Shown here: piece after piece, positions 26,874 through 36,500 of the stretch
Position numbering within the stretch: the first letter of the stretch is position 1
How the letters are laid out: the number at the start of each line of letters is the position of its first letter
From: Cohaesibacter marisflavi
Lineage (GTDB): Bacteria; Pseudomonadota; Alphaproteobacteria; Rhizobiales; Cohaesibacteraceae
Direction: 5' to 3'
Assembly (NCBI RefSeq): GCF_900115225.1
Contig: NZ_FOVR01000001.1
Coordinates: 595,727 to 659,726, forward strand
Length of the DNA: 64,000 nt
Notes under the pieces: model-generated
Told to the model about the DNA's origin: nothing
Database searches by the model: none
What the model saw: the letters and a program-made list of their open reading frames with translations, nothing else
Made by a program: the position numbers and the translations under genes

Positions 26874-27527
26874 TCACAGAATGGATTGACCTGTCGCAGC
26901 CCAATCCTTGGAAAACTGATCAAGGCCTTTGTCCGTCAGGGCATGATTTGCCAGGCTCTTGATGACGGATGGTGGAATGGTGGCCACGTCAGCGCCTGCC
27001 AATGCTGCTTCCTTCACATGATTGGCCGAGCGGATGGAGGCTGCGAGAATTTCAGTCTTGAAGTCGTAATTGTCATAGATAGTGCGGATCTCGCGGATAA
27101 GATCCATGCCATCCAGATTGAGATCATCAAGACGACCGACGAACGGCGAAATGTAGGTTGCACCGGCCTTGGCGGCCAGAAGGGCCTGATTGGCTGCAAA
27201 GCAAAGGGTAACATTGGTCTTGATGCCCTTATCGGTCAGTGTACGGCAGGCTTTGAGGCCATCAAGCGTAAGCGGCAGCTTGATCACGACGTTGGAGGCG
27301 ATTTTGCTCAGGCAATCGGCTTCGGCCATCATGGTGTCAAAGTCCATCGAGGCGACTTCAGCGGAAACCGGTCCGCTGACCACGCCGCAGATCTCGGCGA
27401 TGACTTCCTTGAAGTCTCGTCCGGATTTGGCAATCAGGCTCGGGTTGGTTGTCACACCATCAAGCAGACCATAGTCATTAAGCTCGACAATGTCTTCAAT
27501 GATAGCGGTATCAACGAAAAATTTCAT
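26874..27527 (-). CDS. Transaldolase of the fructose-6-phosphate aldolase (FSA/TalC) type
   Basis: This 217-residue enzyme is the short transaldolase form, a TIM barrel without the extra domains of TalB. The Schiff-base lysine is Lys83 in VIKLPLT, and the [12 protein letters not shown] start, the SPFVGRLDD strand and the C-terminal ATIPPSV motif are conserved. It could cleave fructose 6-phosphate to dihydroxyacetone and glyceraldehyde 3-phosphate or act as a true transaldolase; the two cannot be separated by eye. GGGAGAGAG precedes the ATG. It follows transketolase with a 115-bp gap, probably in one operon. A dihydroxyacetone product would be used by DhaK-DhaL. Confidence 0.9.
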   Translation of the reverse strand: MKFFVDTAIIEDIVELNDYGLLDGVTTNPSLIAKSGRDFKEVIAEICGVVSGPVSAEVASMDFDTMMAEADCLSKIASNVVIKLPLTLDGLKACRTLTDKGIKTNVTLCFAANQALLAAKAGATYISPFVGRLDDLNLDGMDLIREIRTIYDNYDFKTEILAASIRSANHVKEAALAGADVATIPPSVIKSLANHALTDKGLDQFSKDWAATGQSIL

Positions 27528-27643
27528 TCTCTCTCTCCCATTGGCATGTCGTCTCTCGCAAAGGGGGAGTGGCGAGGGTATAGGACATGCGTTTCAAGTC
27601 TTGTGTATGCGTGGCGACAACACAGTGCGCCACGCAAGGCGCG

Positions 27644-29674
27644 TTAAAGTCCGAGAAGCGCTTTGGCGCGCGCGATGATGGCGTCGCTTGTTATGCCGAA
27701 TGTCTCGTACAGTTCTTCTGCCGGAGCGGAGGCGCCGAAGCTGTCCATGCCGATGACATTGTCTTCGTCACCAACAAAGGTGGCCCAGCCGAATTTGGCG
27801 GCTGCTTCCACAGCAATACGCGGGCAAGTGCCAAGAACGTTGGCGCGATAGTCGGCATCCTGCTCCTTGAACAGCTCCCAGCTTGGCATGGAGACCACAG
27901 CCACGGCGATGCCCTTGTCTTTGGTAAGCTTTTCAGCAGCTTCCAGCGCAAGGCTGACTTCGGTTCCTGTCGCGAGCAGCGTCAAGGCGCGTTCGCCGTC
28001 TCCGACCTGCCTGAGAATATAGGCCCCGCGTGCGGCAAGATTTTGGCCGCTTTCCTCCAGTCGCAGCTGCGGCACTGCCTGACGGGACAAGGCCAGCAGC
28101 GAAGGCCGGTTGCGGTTCCGAATGGCCAGCTCCCAGCATTCCAGCGTTTCAAGCGCATCTGCCGGGCGGAAGGTCAGCAGGTTTGGCATGGCGCGCAAAG
28201 AGGCCAGATGCTCCACCGGCTGGTGAGTTGGGCCATCTTCCCCAAGGCCGATGGAATCGTGGGTCATCACATAAATGGTGCCGATCCCCATGAGAGCTGA
28301 CAGGCGAATGCCGTTGCGGGCATAATCGGAGAAGACCATGAAGGTGCCGCCATAAGGAATGATGCCTCCATGCGCCATCATGCCATTCATGGCTGCGGCC
28401 ATGGCAAATTCACGTACGCCATAGCCGATATAGCGGCCGGGTTCGCCTCTTTTGAACTGGCTGTCGAGTGCGGGGACGCGCGTCAGGTTGGAACCGGTCA
28501 GGTCAGCTGAGCCTCCGATCAATTCCGGCAATACTGGCGCCAGCGCTTCAAGGGCCATCTGGCTGGCTTTGCGGGTGGCGACCTTTTGTGGCTTGTCAAA
28601 CAGTGCTTTGCGTGCATCCGCTACAGCGGCCTTGAACTCGGCGGGCAGGGTGCGGGCCGTGCGGCGCAGAAATTCAGCTTGCAGCGCCTCATCAGACTGT
28701 GCCAGACGGCTTTCCCATGCCATCCGTACTTCCTTGCCCTTGGAGCCGATAATCCGCCATTCCTGCAACAGATTGCCCGGAATTTCAAAGGGCTCCGCTG
28801 TCCAGTCAAGCGCTGCTTTGGCTGCGGCGGCTTCTTGCGCACCAAGTGGAGACCCATGGCAGGATTCTGTGCCTGCCTTGTTTGGCGAGCCGAGCCCGAT
28901 CACCGTCTTCATGGCAATCAAAGACGGCTTGTCTGTGGTTGCTTTGGCAAGGGTCAGGGCCGCATCGATGGAGGCTGCATCATGCCCGTCGCAGCTCTGG
29001 ACATGCCAGCCACAGGCCGACAGGCGTTTGGGTATGTTATCGGAGAAGGAAACCGATGTCGGGCCATCAATGGTGATGCCATTGTCGTCATATAGCACGA
29101 TCAGTTTGCCAAGACCGAGATGCCCTGCAAGGGAAATGGCTTCCTGTCCGATGCCTTCTTCCAGACAGCCGTCACCCATGAACACATAAGTATGGTGATC
29201 AACAAGATCCGGGCCGAAATCCTTGGCCATGATCTGTTCGGCGAGGGCCATGCCCACGGCGCTGGCTATACCCTGACCAAGCGGACCGGTGGTCGTCTCT
29301 ATGCCTTTGGCGTGGCCATATTCAGGATGGCCCGCCGTGATGGCTCCCTTTTGGCGGAAGTTTTTCAGCTGTTCCTTGGTCATGTCTTCATAACCGGTCA
29401 GATGCAACAGGCTATAGAGCATGGCCGAGGCGTGGCCATTGGAAAGCACGACACGATCGCGATCTGGCCAATCAGGCGCAGTGGCATCGAATTTGAGATG
29501 GTTCTTATAGAGTACCGTAGCCGCATCAGCCATGCCCATGGGCGCACCGGGGTGGCCCGAATTGGCGGCCTCCACGGCATCGATGCTCAGTGCCCGAATG
29601 CAGTTGGCCAGAGAAAAGGCCAATGCATCGCGGCGTGCGTGTTCAAGTGCTGTCTTAGAAGAATAGGCCGACAT
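27644..29674 (-). CDS. tkt: Transketolase
   Basis: This 676-residue thiamine-diphosphate enzyme moves two-carbon units between ketose and aldose phosphates. Its three domains are complete: the cofactor motif GDGCLEEGIGQEAISLAGH (about residues 155-173) with the downstream DDNG, the pyrimidine-binding domain with REFAMAAAMNGMMAHGG and EDGPTHQPVEHL, and the C-terminal domain. Substrate-binding GHASAMLYS and GPLGQG are present. The length is normal (about 660-680). GGAGGG precedes the ATG. It is divergent from a DeoR regulator and upstream of the transaldolase. With RpiB it links the sugar pathway to the pentose-phosphate pool. Confidence 0.95.
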   Translation of the reverse strand: MSAYSSKTALEHARRDALAFSLANCIRALSIDAVEAANSGHPGAPMGMADAATVLYKNHLKFDATAPDWPDRDRVVLSNGHASAMLYSLLHLTGYEDMTKEQLKNFRQKGAITAGHPEYGHAKGIETTTGPLGQGIASAVGMALAEQIMAKDFGPDLVDHHTYVFMGDGCLEEGIGQEAISLAGHLGLGKLIVLYDDNGITIDGPTSVSFSDNIPKRLSACGWHVQSCDGHDAASIDAALTLAKATTDKPSLIAMKTVIGLGSPNKAGTESCHGSPLGAQEAAAAKAALDWTAEPFEIPGNLLQEWRIIGSKGKEVRMAWESRLAQSDEALQAEFLRRTARTLPAEFKAAVADARKALFDKPQKVATRKASQMALEALAPVLPELIGGSADLTGSNLTRVPALDSQFKRGEPGRYIGYGVREFAMAAAMNGMMAHGGIIPYGGTFMVFSDYARNGIRLSALMGIGTIYVMTHDSIGLGEDGPTHQPVEHLASLRAMPNLLTFRPADALETLECWELAIRNRNRPSLLALSRQAVPQLRLEESGQNLAARGAYILRQVGDGERALTLLATGTEVSLALEAAEKLTKDKGIAVAVVSMPSWELFKEQDADYRANVLGTCPRIAVEAAAKFGWATFVGDEDNVIGMDSFGASAPAEELYETFGITSDAIIARAKALLGL

Positions 29675-29738
29675 ATTTTTCCCTCCATGTTGCCTTTGGA
29701 CTACTCCTTTGTGAAAAACAATGCAATAAAAAATCTCA

Positions 29739-29763
29739 AAATAACATTTGCAATGTGTTATTT
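29739..29763. promoter_or_regulatory. 25-bp palindromic operator candidate between tkt and the DeoR gene
   Basis: AAATAACA (29739-29746) and TGTTATTT (29756-29763) form a perfect eight-base inverted repeat around a nine-base spacer, in the 179-bp AT-rich gap between the divergent transketolase and DeoR genes. It lies about 65 bp upstream of the tkt start and 90 bp upstream of the DeoR start, where it could block both promoters. Recognition by the adjacent DeoR protein is inference. Confidence 0.5.
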
Positions 29764-29853
29764 GTTGTGAAATAGGTGTTATGTTGAATTTTTCTCGAGT
29801 CTGTCCGATAGTCGCCCATTGCGTAACAACAGATGGATTCGAAAGGAGCCCGT

Positions 29854-30636
29854 ATGAAGCGCGAGGACCGTCAAAAGGCGATCATGGACCTTCTGGTCAC
29901 CCAGGGTGAGGTTGAGGTCGACAAGCTGTCAGAGCAGTTTGTTGTCTCGAAAATGACCATTCACCGCGATCTGGATGATCTGGAAGCCGAAGGCATGATC
30001 CGCAAGATCCGCGGTGGCGCGACCATAGAGTCCGGCACCCGCTTTGAAAGCGACTTCAGATATCGTGAAAGGCAAAGCCAAGGCGCGAAAATGGCGATGG
30101 CAGAAGCTGCGTTGAACCTGATCGATCCGGGCATGACCGTCATGGTCAATGATGGCTCAATGGCAGCATTCCTGGGCAAATACCTGCCAAGAAAACGCCC
30201 GTTGACCGTGATCACCAACAATGCCGCAATTCTGGATTCCCTCAGGGCAGAATCCGGTATCAAAGTGATTTCTCTTGGGGGAAGCTATTCGAGCAAATTC
30301 AACGCCTATTTTGGTAGTCTGACAGAAACCTGTCTTGCCAATTTGCGCGCTGATATTTCCTTCATCTCCACGCCAGCTATTTCAGGGCTGGAAGTCTTCC
30401 ATATGGATGACGTGGTGGTCAAAAGCAAACGCGCCATGATGCGCTCGGGCACCAAGTGCTGTCTGCTGGTTAATCACGCACGCTTTGATCACACCGCCTT
30501 GCACAAACTCGCCGACCTTGAAGAGTTTGATCACATTATAACAGACACTGCGCCCTCTGCTGGTGCCCTGTCCGCCATAGAGGGAGCTGGCCTCAGTTTG
30601 ACCATTGCTGATGCAGCAAACCGGGAGGGTGCATGA
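29854..30636 (+). CDS. DeoR-family transcriptional regulator
   Basis: This 260-residue repressor has the N-terminal DeoR helix-turn-helix (about residues 6-60: VDKLSEQFVVSKMTIHRDLDDLEAEG, key motif shown in part by DKLSEQF and RDLDDLE, then IRKIRGGA), and a DeoRC sensor domain that binds a phosphorylated sugar (NDGSMAAFLG, ITNNAAILDSL, SLGGSYSSKFNAYFG). The ATG at 29854 follows AAAGGAG; an in-frame ATG at 29833 lies before that site. It probably controls the divergent tkt-transaldolase genes and the downstream rpiB. It is a second regulator in the locus besides SorC, with a different ligand fold. Confidence 0.9.
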   Translation: MKREDRQKAIMDLLVTQGEVEVDKLSEQFVVSKMTIHRDLDDLEAEGMIRKIRGGATIESGTRFESDFRYRERQSQGAKMAMAEAALNLIDPGMTVMVNDGSMAAFLGKYLPRKRPLTVITNNAAILDSLRAESGIKVISLGGSYSSKFNAYFGSLTETCLANLRADISFISTPAISGLEVFHMDDVVVKSKRAMMRSGTKCCLLVNHARFDHTALHKLADLEEFDHIITDTAPSAGALSAIEGAGLSLTIADAANREGA

Positions 30637-30928
30637 CCTCTCCCTTTCTTGCTGCGGTCAATTGGTGCGGGTTCCTTTCCGAGCAAATGCAGTTTGCTCT
30701 TCGGCCCCTTGAGGCGTGCGCTGCAGTTTTCCCTGCGCGTGCTCATGCCTCCTCATATTCTCTGGCCCGGCTTGCCTTAAAGTGTGCCGGTAACCGGAGA
30801 ACGACCCAGCGACCACACGGCAATGTCTCCCCGTCAGGGTTCATTGCATGGAAGCTTTCTGATTGTTTCGAAAGCCTGGGAGAGTGTGTCGCTGTTCATG
30901 ACCAGCAGTTAGAATAGGGAGAAATATC

Positions 30929-31390
30929 ATGAAAATTGCTGTTGCCGGTGATAGTGCAGGCGAAGGTCTTGCTCACATTTTGGCAGAATATCTTGCAGGC
31001 CAGGGCAAATATGAGGTGTCCGAGGTCTCAAGGGTTGCGGGCCAAGCCGATCCATTCTACGCCAACATGGCAGAACGCGTCGCGACTGCCGTTGTGAAGG
31101 GCGAATATGATCGCGCTATTCTTTGCTGCGGCACCGGTATCGGGGTTGCCATGTCAGCCAACAAGGTGCACGGCATCCGGGCTGCACAATGCCATGATAC
31201 TTATTCCGCCGAGCGCGCTGCGCTTTCCAACAATGCCCAGATTATCACGATGGGCGCACGGGTGATCGGTGCTGAATTGGCAAAAACCATTGCGGATACC
31301 TTTTTTGAAAACACGGAATTCTTTGATGTCAACGGGCGCTCCGCAGGCAACGTCAATGCTGTTGACGAATTGGATGCGCGTAACCGCTAG
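30929..31390 (+). CDS. rpiB: Ribose 5-phosphate isomerase B (RpiB/LacAB family)
   Basis: This 153-residue sugar-phosphate isomerase has the catalytic Cys66/Cys67 in CCGTGIG, substrate residues in [15 protein letters not shown] and the [11 protein letters not shown] motif. Length is normal for RpiB (about 145-155). GGGAGA precedes the ATG. It follows the DeoR gene after 292 bp without a visible gene. In the pentose-phosphate scheme it converts ribose 5-phosphate and ribulose 5-phosphate; relatives in tetritol pathways isomerise erythrulose or erythrose phosphates, which is an alternative here given the DhaK-type kinase. Confidence 0.9.
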   Translation: MKIAVAGDSAGEGLAHILAEYLAGQGKYEVSEVSRVAGQADPFYANMAERVATAVVKGEYDRAILCCGTGIGVAMSANKVHGIRAAQCHDTYSAERAALSNNAQIITMGARVIGAELAKTIADTFFENTEFFDVNGRSAGNVNAVDELDARNR

Positions 31391-31460
31391 TCCGGCATGA
31401 AGGCAAGCCGAAAGCGTTGTTGAGTGCCTCTAAATAGCCGCTACGCTTCGATTTATCGTG

Positions 31461-31497
31461 AAAAGTCCGATCCATCCGGTATCGGGCTTTTTCTTTG
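31461..31497 (+). terminator. Rho-independent terminator after rpiB
   Basis: AAAGTCCGAT (31462-31471) pairs with ATCGGGCTTT (31481-31490) with one G-U pair, followed by TTCTTTGT. It ends the rpiB transcript and separates it from the cobalamin riboswitch about 110 bp downstream. Confidence 0.75.
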
Positions 31498-31608
31498 TCT
31501 TGGTCTCGAATTTGCCGCAGTATCACTTTGGAGAAATTCCAGCCTCAGGCACCATAATGATTTTGAACAAGATTGACATCAGCGGGCCAATCACGCAAAA
31601 AGAGATCG

Positions 31609-31797
31609 GATGGTTCTTCCCTAGACAGACTCAGGGAAGATGAAAAGGGAACATGGTGCGGACGACCCAACTCGGGGCCTATGCCATGGCTGCCCCCGCA
31701 ACTGTAAGCGGATTGCCTTGTTTTGTAACCACTGAACCAAAGGGTTTGGGAAGGGAGCAGGGCGCAAGACCGTGAGCCAGGAGACCTGCCAGCCACC
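31609..31797 (+). ncRNA. Cobalamin riboswitch 1 (upstream of the DUF1636-cobW-cobN-cobO operon)
   Basis: The conserved boxes of the cobalamin aptamer are all visible: AAAAGGGAACATGGTG near 31643, TGCCCCCGCAACTGTAA at 31691-31707, and the B12 box GAGCCAGGAGACCTGCC at 31774-31790. A closing helix can be drawn between TGGTT (31611-31615) and AGCCA (31791-31795). About 145 nt follow before the first start codon; there a GAGGCAAA / TTTGCTTC hairpin (31834-31855) followed by a T-rich stretch may be the terminator of the expression platform. Adenosylcobalamin should switch the operon off. Confidence 0.93.
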
Positions 31798-31942
31798 ACT
31801 ATTCTCACTAACCGGTCGGGGTGTATCGGAGATGAGGCAAATTGATTTTTGCTTCCTTGCTTTTCCCTCCCTGCTATCGGCGTGTTTCGTTGAACTCGGT
31901 ATCAAAAGCCTTCATGCTTTGATGCGAAGTTAGGATCATGCT

Positions 31943-32359
31943 TTGAAAAATAAGGCAATTTTGCAAATCTGCAGCACTTGCAACAGCGCGGCAGTCAAAC
32001 AGAATCCGGAAAGACTAGCCACAGAATGTCCTGAGGGCGAGAAGCTGCTTGGCGCGGTGCAATCCGCTGTGAAGGCCGATGCCGATCTGGATGGCCAACT
32101 CGTCATTCAGGCCGCCCGTTGCATGAGCAGCTGCAAGCGCAGCTGTGTTGTCGCTCTTCTGGCAAAGGACAAATATCAGTTCGTCGTCGGAGAACTCGAC
32201 AGCAGCGCCGACAGGGTCGACGATCTTGTTGCCTTTGCAAAAAGCTATGTCGAGGCTGAAGACGGCTTGCCGCAATGGCGCGAACGCCCGCAGCATATTC
32301 GCAAGAACACCATCGCCCGGTTACATCCTTTCCCTTCTGAATTCTCAAACGACTCCTAG
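31943..32359 (+). CDS. DUF1636-family cysteine-rich protein (putative metal-binding)
   Basis: This 138-residue protein of unknown function resembles the DUF1636 family, often found beside cobW and cobN in Alphaproteobacteria. It has a CSTC motif near residue 10 and a CMSSCKRSC cluster near 60, a layout like thioredoxin-fold [2Fe-2S] ferredoxins. TTG at 31943 is taken as the start because AGGA lies seven bases before it and no in-frame ATG precedes the first cysteine motif; the ATG at 31938 is out of frame. It is the first gene under riboswitch 1. A role in cobalt or iron-sulphur handling for the chelatase is plausible but unproven. Confidence 0.75.
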   Translation: MKNKAILQICSTCNSAAVKQNPERLATECPEGEKLLGAVQSAVKADADLDGQLVIQAARCMSSCKRSCVVALLAKDKYQFVVGELDSSADRVDDLVAFAKSYVEAEDGLPQWRERPQHIRKNTIARLHPFPSEFSNDS

Positions 32360-32368
32360 AGGCTCATC

Positions 32369-33478
32369 ATGTCTTTCAAGGCTCCTCTGTCATCGCCCAA
32401 AATTCCAGCCACCGTTGTGACCGGCTTTCTCGGCTCCGGCAAAACCACGCTTATCCGCCATCTGATTGAACAGGCCGGGGACAAGAAAATTGCCCTCATC
32501 GTCAATGAATTTGGCGATATGGGGTTCGACGGCGAAATGATTTCCAGCTGCGGCAATCCCAATTGCACCGAAGACGATGTTGTCGAACTGAAAAACGGCT
32601 GCATCTGCTGCACGGTGGCCGACGAATTCCTGCCGACCATGGAAATGTTGCTCAAGCGCGAACCGCGTCCGGAGCATGTCGTTATCGAAACGTCTGGTCT
32701 TGCATTGCCTCAGCCTCTTGTTCAGGCCTTCCAATGGCCCAGCGTGCGCGCTTCAGTGACCGTCGACGGCGTGATTACCATCGCCGATGCCGCAGCGCTG
32801 AGCGAAGGCCACTATAGCGTCGATGAAGAGGCCGTTGTGCGTCAACGGGAACAGGATGACTCAATCGATCACGAAAATCCGATTGATGAGCTCTTCAATG
32901 ATCAGCTCAAATGCGCGGACATGATTGTGATTTCCAAGGCTGATCTCATTGATGAAGATGCCATGGCGAGGGTGGAAGCGATCATTGCGGAGCATCGGCG
33001 CGATGGGGTGAAAACCATTCACTCGGCCAATGGCAATGTTTCGACCGCTGTGCTTTTGGGCCTTGAAGCGGGCGCGGAAGAGGATCTCGACAGCCGAGAA
33101 GCCGCGCATGATCATCACCATCACAATGACGACCATGATCACGATCACGAGCACGATGATGATCATGACCTCCACCATCATCACCATCATCACCACCATC
33201 ACGACCATGATGACTTCCATTCGGCAGTTGTCGCACCGCGCGCCTTTGCCTCGATGGATGCGCTTAAACAGGCCGTATCAGATGTTCTGGCTCAGTCCGG
33301 TGTCCTGCGCGTCAAAGGCTATGCGGCGATTGAAGGCAAAAAAGCACGCGTTGTGGTGCAAGCGGTCGGGCGCCGCGTGGAAAGCTGGTTTGATCCGGGG
33401 GCTGAGAGCTCGACTGGGCTGGTGGTCATTGGTCTTAAGGATTTCGATCTTGATCGCGCCAACAAGACACTGGGCTAA
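32369..33478 (+). CDS. cobW: CobW GTPase with histidine-rich insert
   Basis: This 369-residue G3E-family GTPase is a metallochaperone linked to cobalt delivery in cobalamin synthesis. Walker A is GFLGSGKT (residues 19-26), the metal-binding CxCC motif is Cys78-Ile-Cys80-Cys81, and NEFGDMG and SKADLI are conserved. Between the GTPase and the C-terminal CobW_C domain (from about residue 290) lies a run of about 40 residues, mostly His and Asp (about 245-285), likely for metal storage or sensing. It lies 9 bp after the DUF1636 gene and 47 bp before cobN, under riboswitch 1. Confidence 0.94.
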   Translation: MSFKAPLSSPKIPATVVTGFLGSGKTTLIRHLIEQAGDKKIALIVNEFGDMGFDGEMISSCGNPNCTEDDVVELKNGCICCTVADEFLPTMEMLLKREPRPEHVVIETSGLALPQPLVQAFQWPSVRASVTVDGVITIADAAALSEGHYSVDEEAVVRQREQDDSIDHENPIDELFNDQLKCADMIVISKADLIDEDAMARVEAIIAEHRRDGVKTIHSANGNVSTAVLLGLEAGAEEDLDSREAAHDHHHHNDDHDHDHEHDDDHDLHHHHHHHHHHDHDDFHSAVVAPRAFASMDALKQAVSDVLAQSGVLRVKGYAAIEGKKARVVVQAVGRRVESWFDPGAESSTGLVVIGLKDFDLDRANKTLG

Positions 33479-33525
33479 AGAAGACCAACGATAATAAGGC
33501 CGAAGACAATAAGGACCGTACCCAC

Positions 33526-36500
33526 ATGCATATACTGGCGCCTGATGCAGGACGGATTGATGACGGCGAAGAAGCCGTAGATCTGGGGCAGACCCCCGGT
33601 GATATCCTCATTCTGTCTTCTGCTGATAGCGAACTTTCAGCATTTGCCATGTCGGCACGGTCTCGCCCCGATGAGGCCGCCTCGGTGCGTCTGGCCAACC
33701 TTATGGCGCTGGGGCATCCCTATTCGGTTGATCTCTATGTGGATCAGACCGCGAGCCACGCAAAAGTCATCGTGCTGCGTCTTCTTGGCGGTGTTGAATA
33801 TTGGCGTTACGGGCTAGAGCAGCTCAAGAAGCTTTCGCGCGGCTATGATGTCAAATTGCTCGTCATGCCCGGCGATGACAAGTGGGATGAAAGCCTGGCA
33901 GAATGGTCGAGCGAACCGGTGGCCATTGTGCGGCAACTCTGGCGCTATTGTGTTGAGGGGGGAGTAGAGAATATGGCCCTTGCGCTTCGGTTTGCCGAGG
34001 CGTTGATCGCGGGGGACATAGAGGCTGTGCCCCATCCTGTGCCTTTGCCGCGCGTGGGCATTCTCAAACACGGGGAGAGCTTTAGCGGCGAGGAGGGTCT
34101 ACAGCGCTATTTGGCTGATGTAGCCAATGAAACGCAAAAAGCTGTGGTGCCAATTCTCTTTTACCGGTCTTACGTGCAAAGCGCTATGACGGCGCCGATT
34201 GATGCGCTTGCAGAAGCGCTTGAGGCAAACGGGCTGCATGCCTTGCCGATCTTTCTACCGAGCTTGAAGGACTTCGAGGCGCAGGAATTCCTACAAGGCG
34301 CTTTAGCCCAGTTGCCACCCGCTGTATTGCTCAATTGCACCGCTTTTGCTCTATCCAAGGCCGGGCAGGCTTACGAGCCTACCATTCTGGATCAGTATGA
34401 TTGTCCGGTGCTCCAGGTCATTCTCTCTGGTTCCAGCAAGCTGGCGTGGGAAGAAAGCCCGCGCGGTCTCTCTGCGCGAGATCTGGCCATGCATGTGGTT
34501 CTGCCCGAGTTGGATGGACGCATTCTTAGCCGCGCCATAGCCTTCAAGGAAGAGGGCGCGCTGGATAGCAAGACGTACTATAAGCCCGTCGAATTGGTTC
34601 CACATGGCGACAGGATTGCGTATGTCGCTGCCTTGGCGAAAGGCTGGGCGCGCTTGCGCAGTTCCGAACCCAAAAGCCGCAAGGTTGGCGTGGTGTTGGC
34701 AAACTATCCCAACAAGGACAGCCGCATCGCCAATGGGGTTGGGCTGGATAGTCCAGCCTCCGTTGTCGCCTTGATGAGGGCGATGCAACATGCGGGTTAT
34801 AAGGTTGGCCCTGTGCCCGAAGATGCCGACGCGCTGATGCAGCAGATCCTCAAAGGGCCGACCAACGCACTGGGCAAGGCCATCCGCCAGAGCGAGAACC
34901 AGCTGACTCTGGCCGACTATAGGGCCATGTTTGAGGCACTGCCTGAGGCCGTTCAGAACGGCGTCGTGGCTCGCTGGGGACCGCCAGAGGATGACCCGAT
35001 GGTCACCGGCGAAGCGTTCCAGCTAGCGATCCTCACCTTTGGAAATCTGGCCATCGGGGTGCAGCCCGCCCGTGGGTATAATATCGACCCCAAAGATACC
35101 TATCACGATCCTGATCTGGTTCCGCCGCACAATTACTTCGCCTTCTATTTCTGGCTGCGGCAGGTCTATGGCATCCATGCGGTCATTCATGCAGGCAAGC
35201 ATGGCAATCTTGAATGGCTGCCGGGCAAGGCCCTCGCGCTCAGTGAAGCTTGCTATCCCGAAGCCGTGTTCGGGCCGGTGCCGCATCTCTATCCCTTCAT
35301 CGTCAATGACCCAGGCGAAGGCTGTCAGGCCAAGCGCCGCACCAGCGCGGTGATCATTGATCATCTGACACCGCCGCTCACCCGCGCCGAAAGCCATGGC
35401 GCAGGCGAAGAGCTGGAAGCGCTGGTGGATGAATTCTACACCGCGCAAGGGGTGGATCCGCGCCGATCGGACAAGCTGCTGGAGGAAATCCGCTTTCTGG
35501 CCAGCCGAACCGGCCTTGATAAGGATGCTGGCGTGGGGGCGGATGATGACAACCAGACCGCACTGCAGCAACTGGACACCCATTTGTGCGACCTGAAAGA
35601 GCTGCAAATCCGCGATGGCTTGCATATTCTGGGTGCCTCGCCTGAAGGGGGCTATCGAACCGATTTGCTGGTCGCCATAGCGCGCGTGCCGCGCGGCAAC
35701 GAACCCGCTCAGCAGTCTCTCCACCGCGCCATAGCTGCGGATCTCGACCTTACAGTGGCTGGCGTCCGCTTCGATCCTCTGGATTGCGATTTTGCCAAAG
35801 CATGGGACGGTCCGCGCCCTGATCTTCTTGCCCGTCTTTCAGACGCCCTGTGGCGCCATTGCGGCGATACGGTCGAGCGGATCGAGCTGCTCGCCAAGGC
35901 GTTGGTTGCAGGGGAGGTGGTCTGCCCTGACGGGTTTGAGGCAACAATGGCTGTGCTCAATTGGGTAGAGGGAGACCTCAGCGCAGCGATTGATGCCTGC
36001 GGGCCCGAAGAAACCAGTCATCTGCTGGCTGGTCTTGGCGGACGGTTTGTGCCGCCCGGTCCCTCGGGAGCCCCCACAAGAGGCCGGCCGGACGTTCTGC
36101 CAACGGGACGCAATTTCTTTGCAGTCGATGTGCGCTCCGTGCCTTCCAAAACGGCTTGGGCCATCGGAGAACTCTCTGCCGAGCGGCTGATGGAACGCCA
36201 CTTTCAGGATGAGGGGGAATGGCTTCAAGCCATCGTACTGACCTGTTGGGGCACGTCCAACATGCGCACAGGTGGCGATGATATTGCACAGGCGCTGGCC
36301 CTGCTGGGTGTCCGTCCGGTCTGGGAACCGGCATCGGGACGTGTGACAGGCATAGAGGTGCTGCGGCTTGAAGAATTGCGGCGCCCGCGCGTGGATGTGA
36401 CCTTGCGCATTTCGGGCTTCTTCCGCGATGCTTTTCCCCATCAGATCGATCTGTTCGATAGCGCCGTGCGGCAGGTATCCGAGTTAGATGAAGACGAGGA

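Noticed and set aside
15300-31600. Possible horizontally acquired island covering the sugar locus
   Set aside because: I see no integrase, transposase, tRNA gene, flanking direct repeat or clear change in base or codon use at either edge.
33100-33220. Repetitive CATCAC/GATCAC DNA that could be read as a tandem repeat or short CRISPR-like array
   Set aside because: It is in frame in cobW, encodes a His/Asp run, and has no regular repeat-spacer period.
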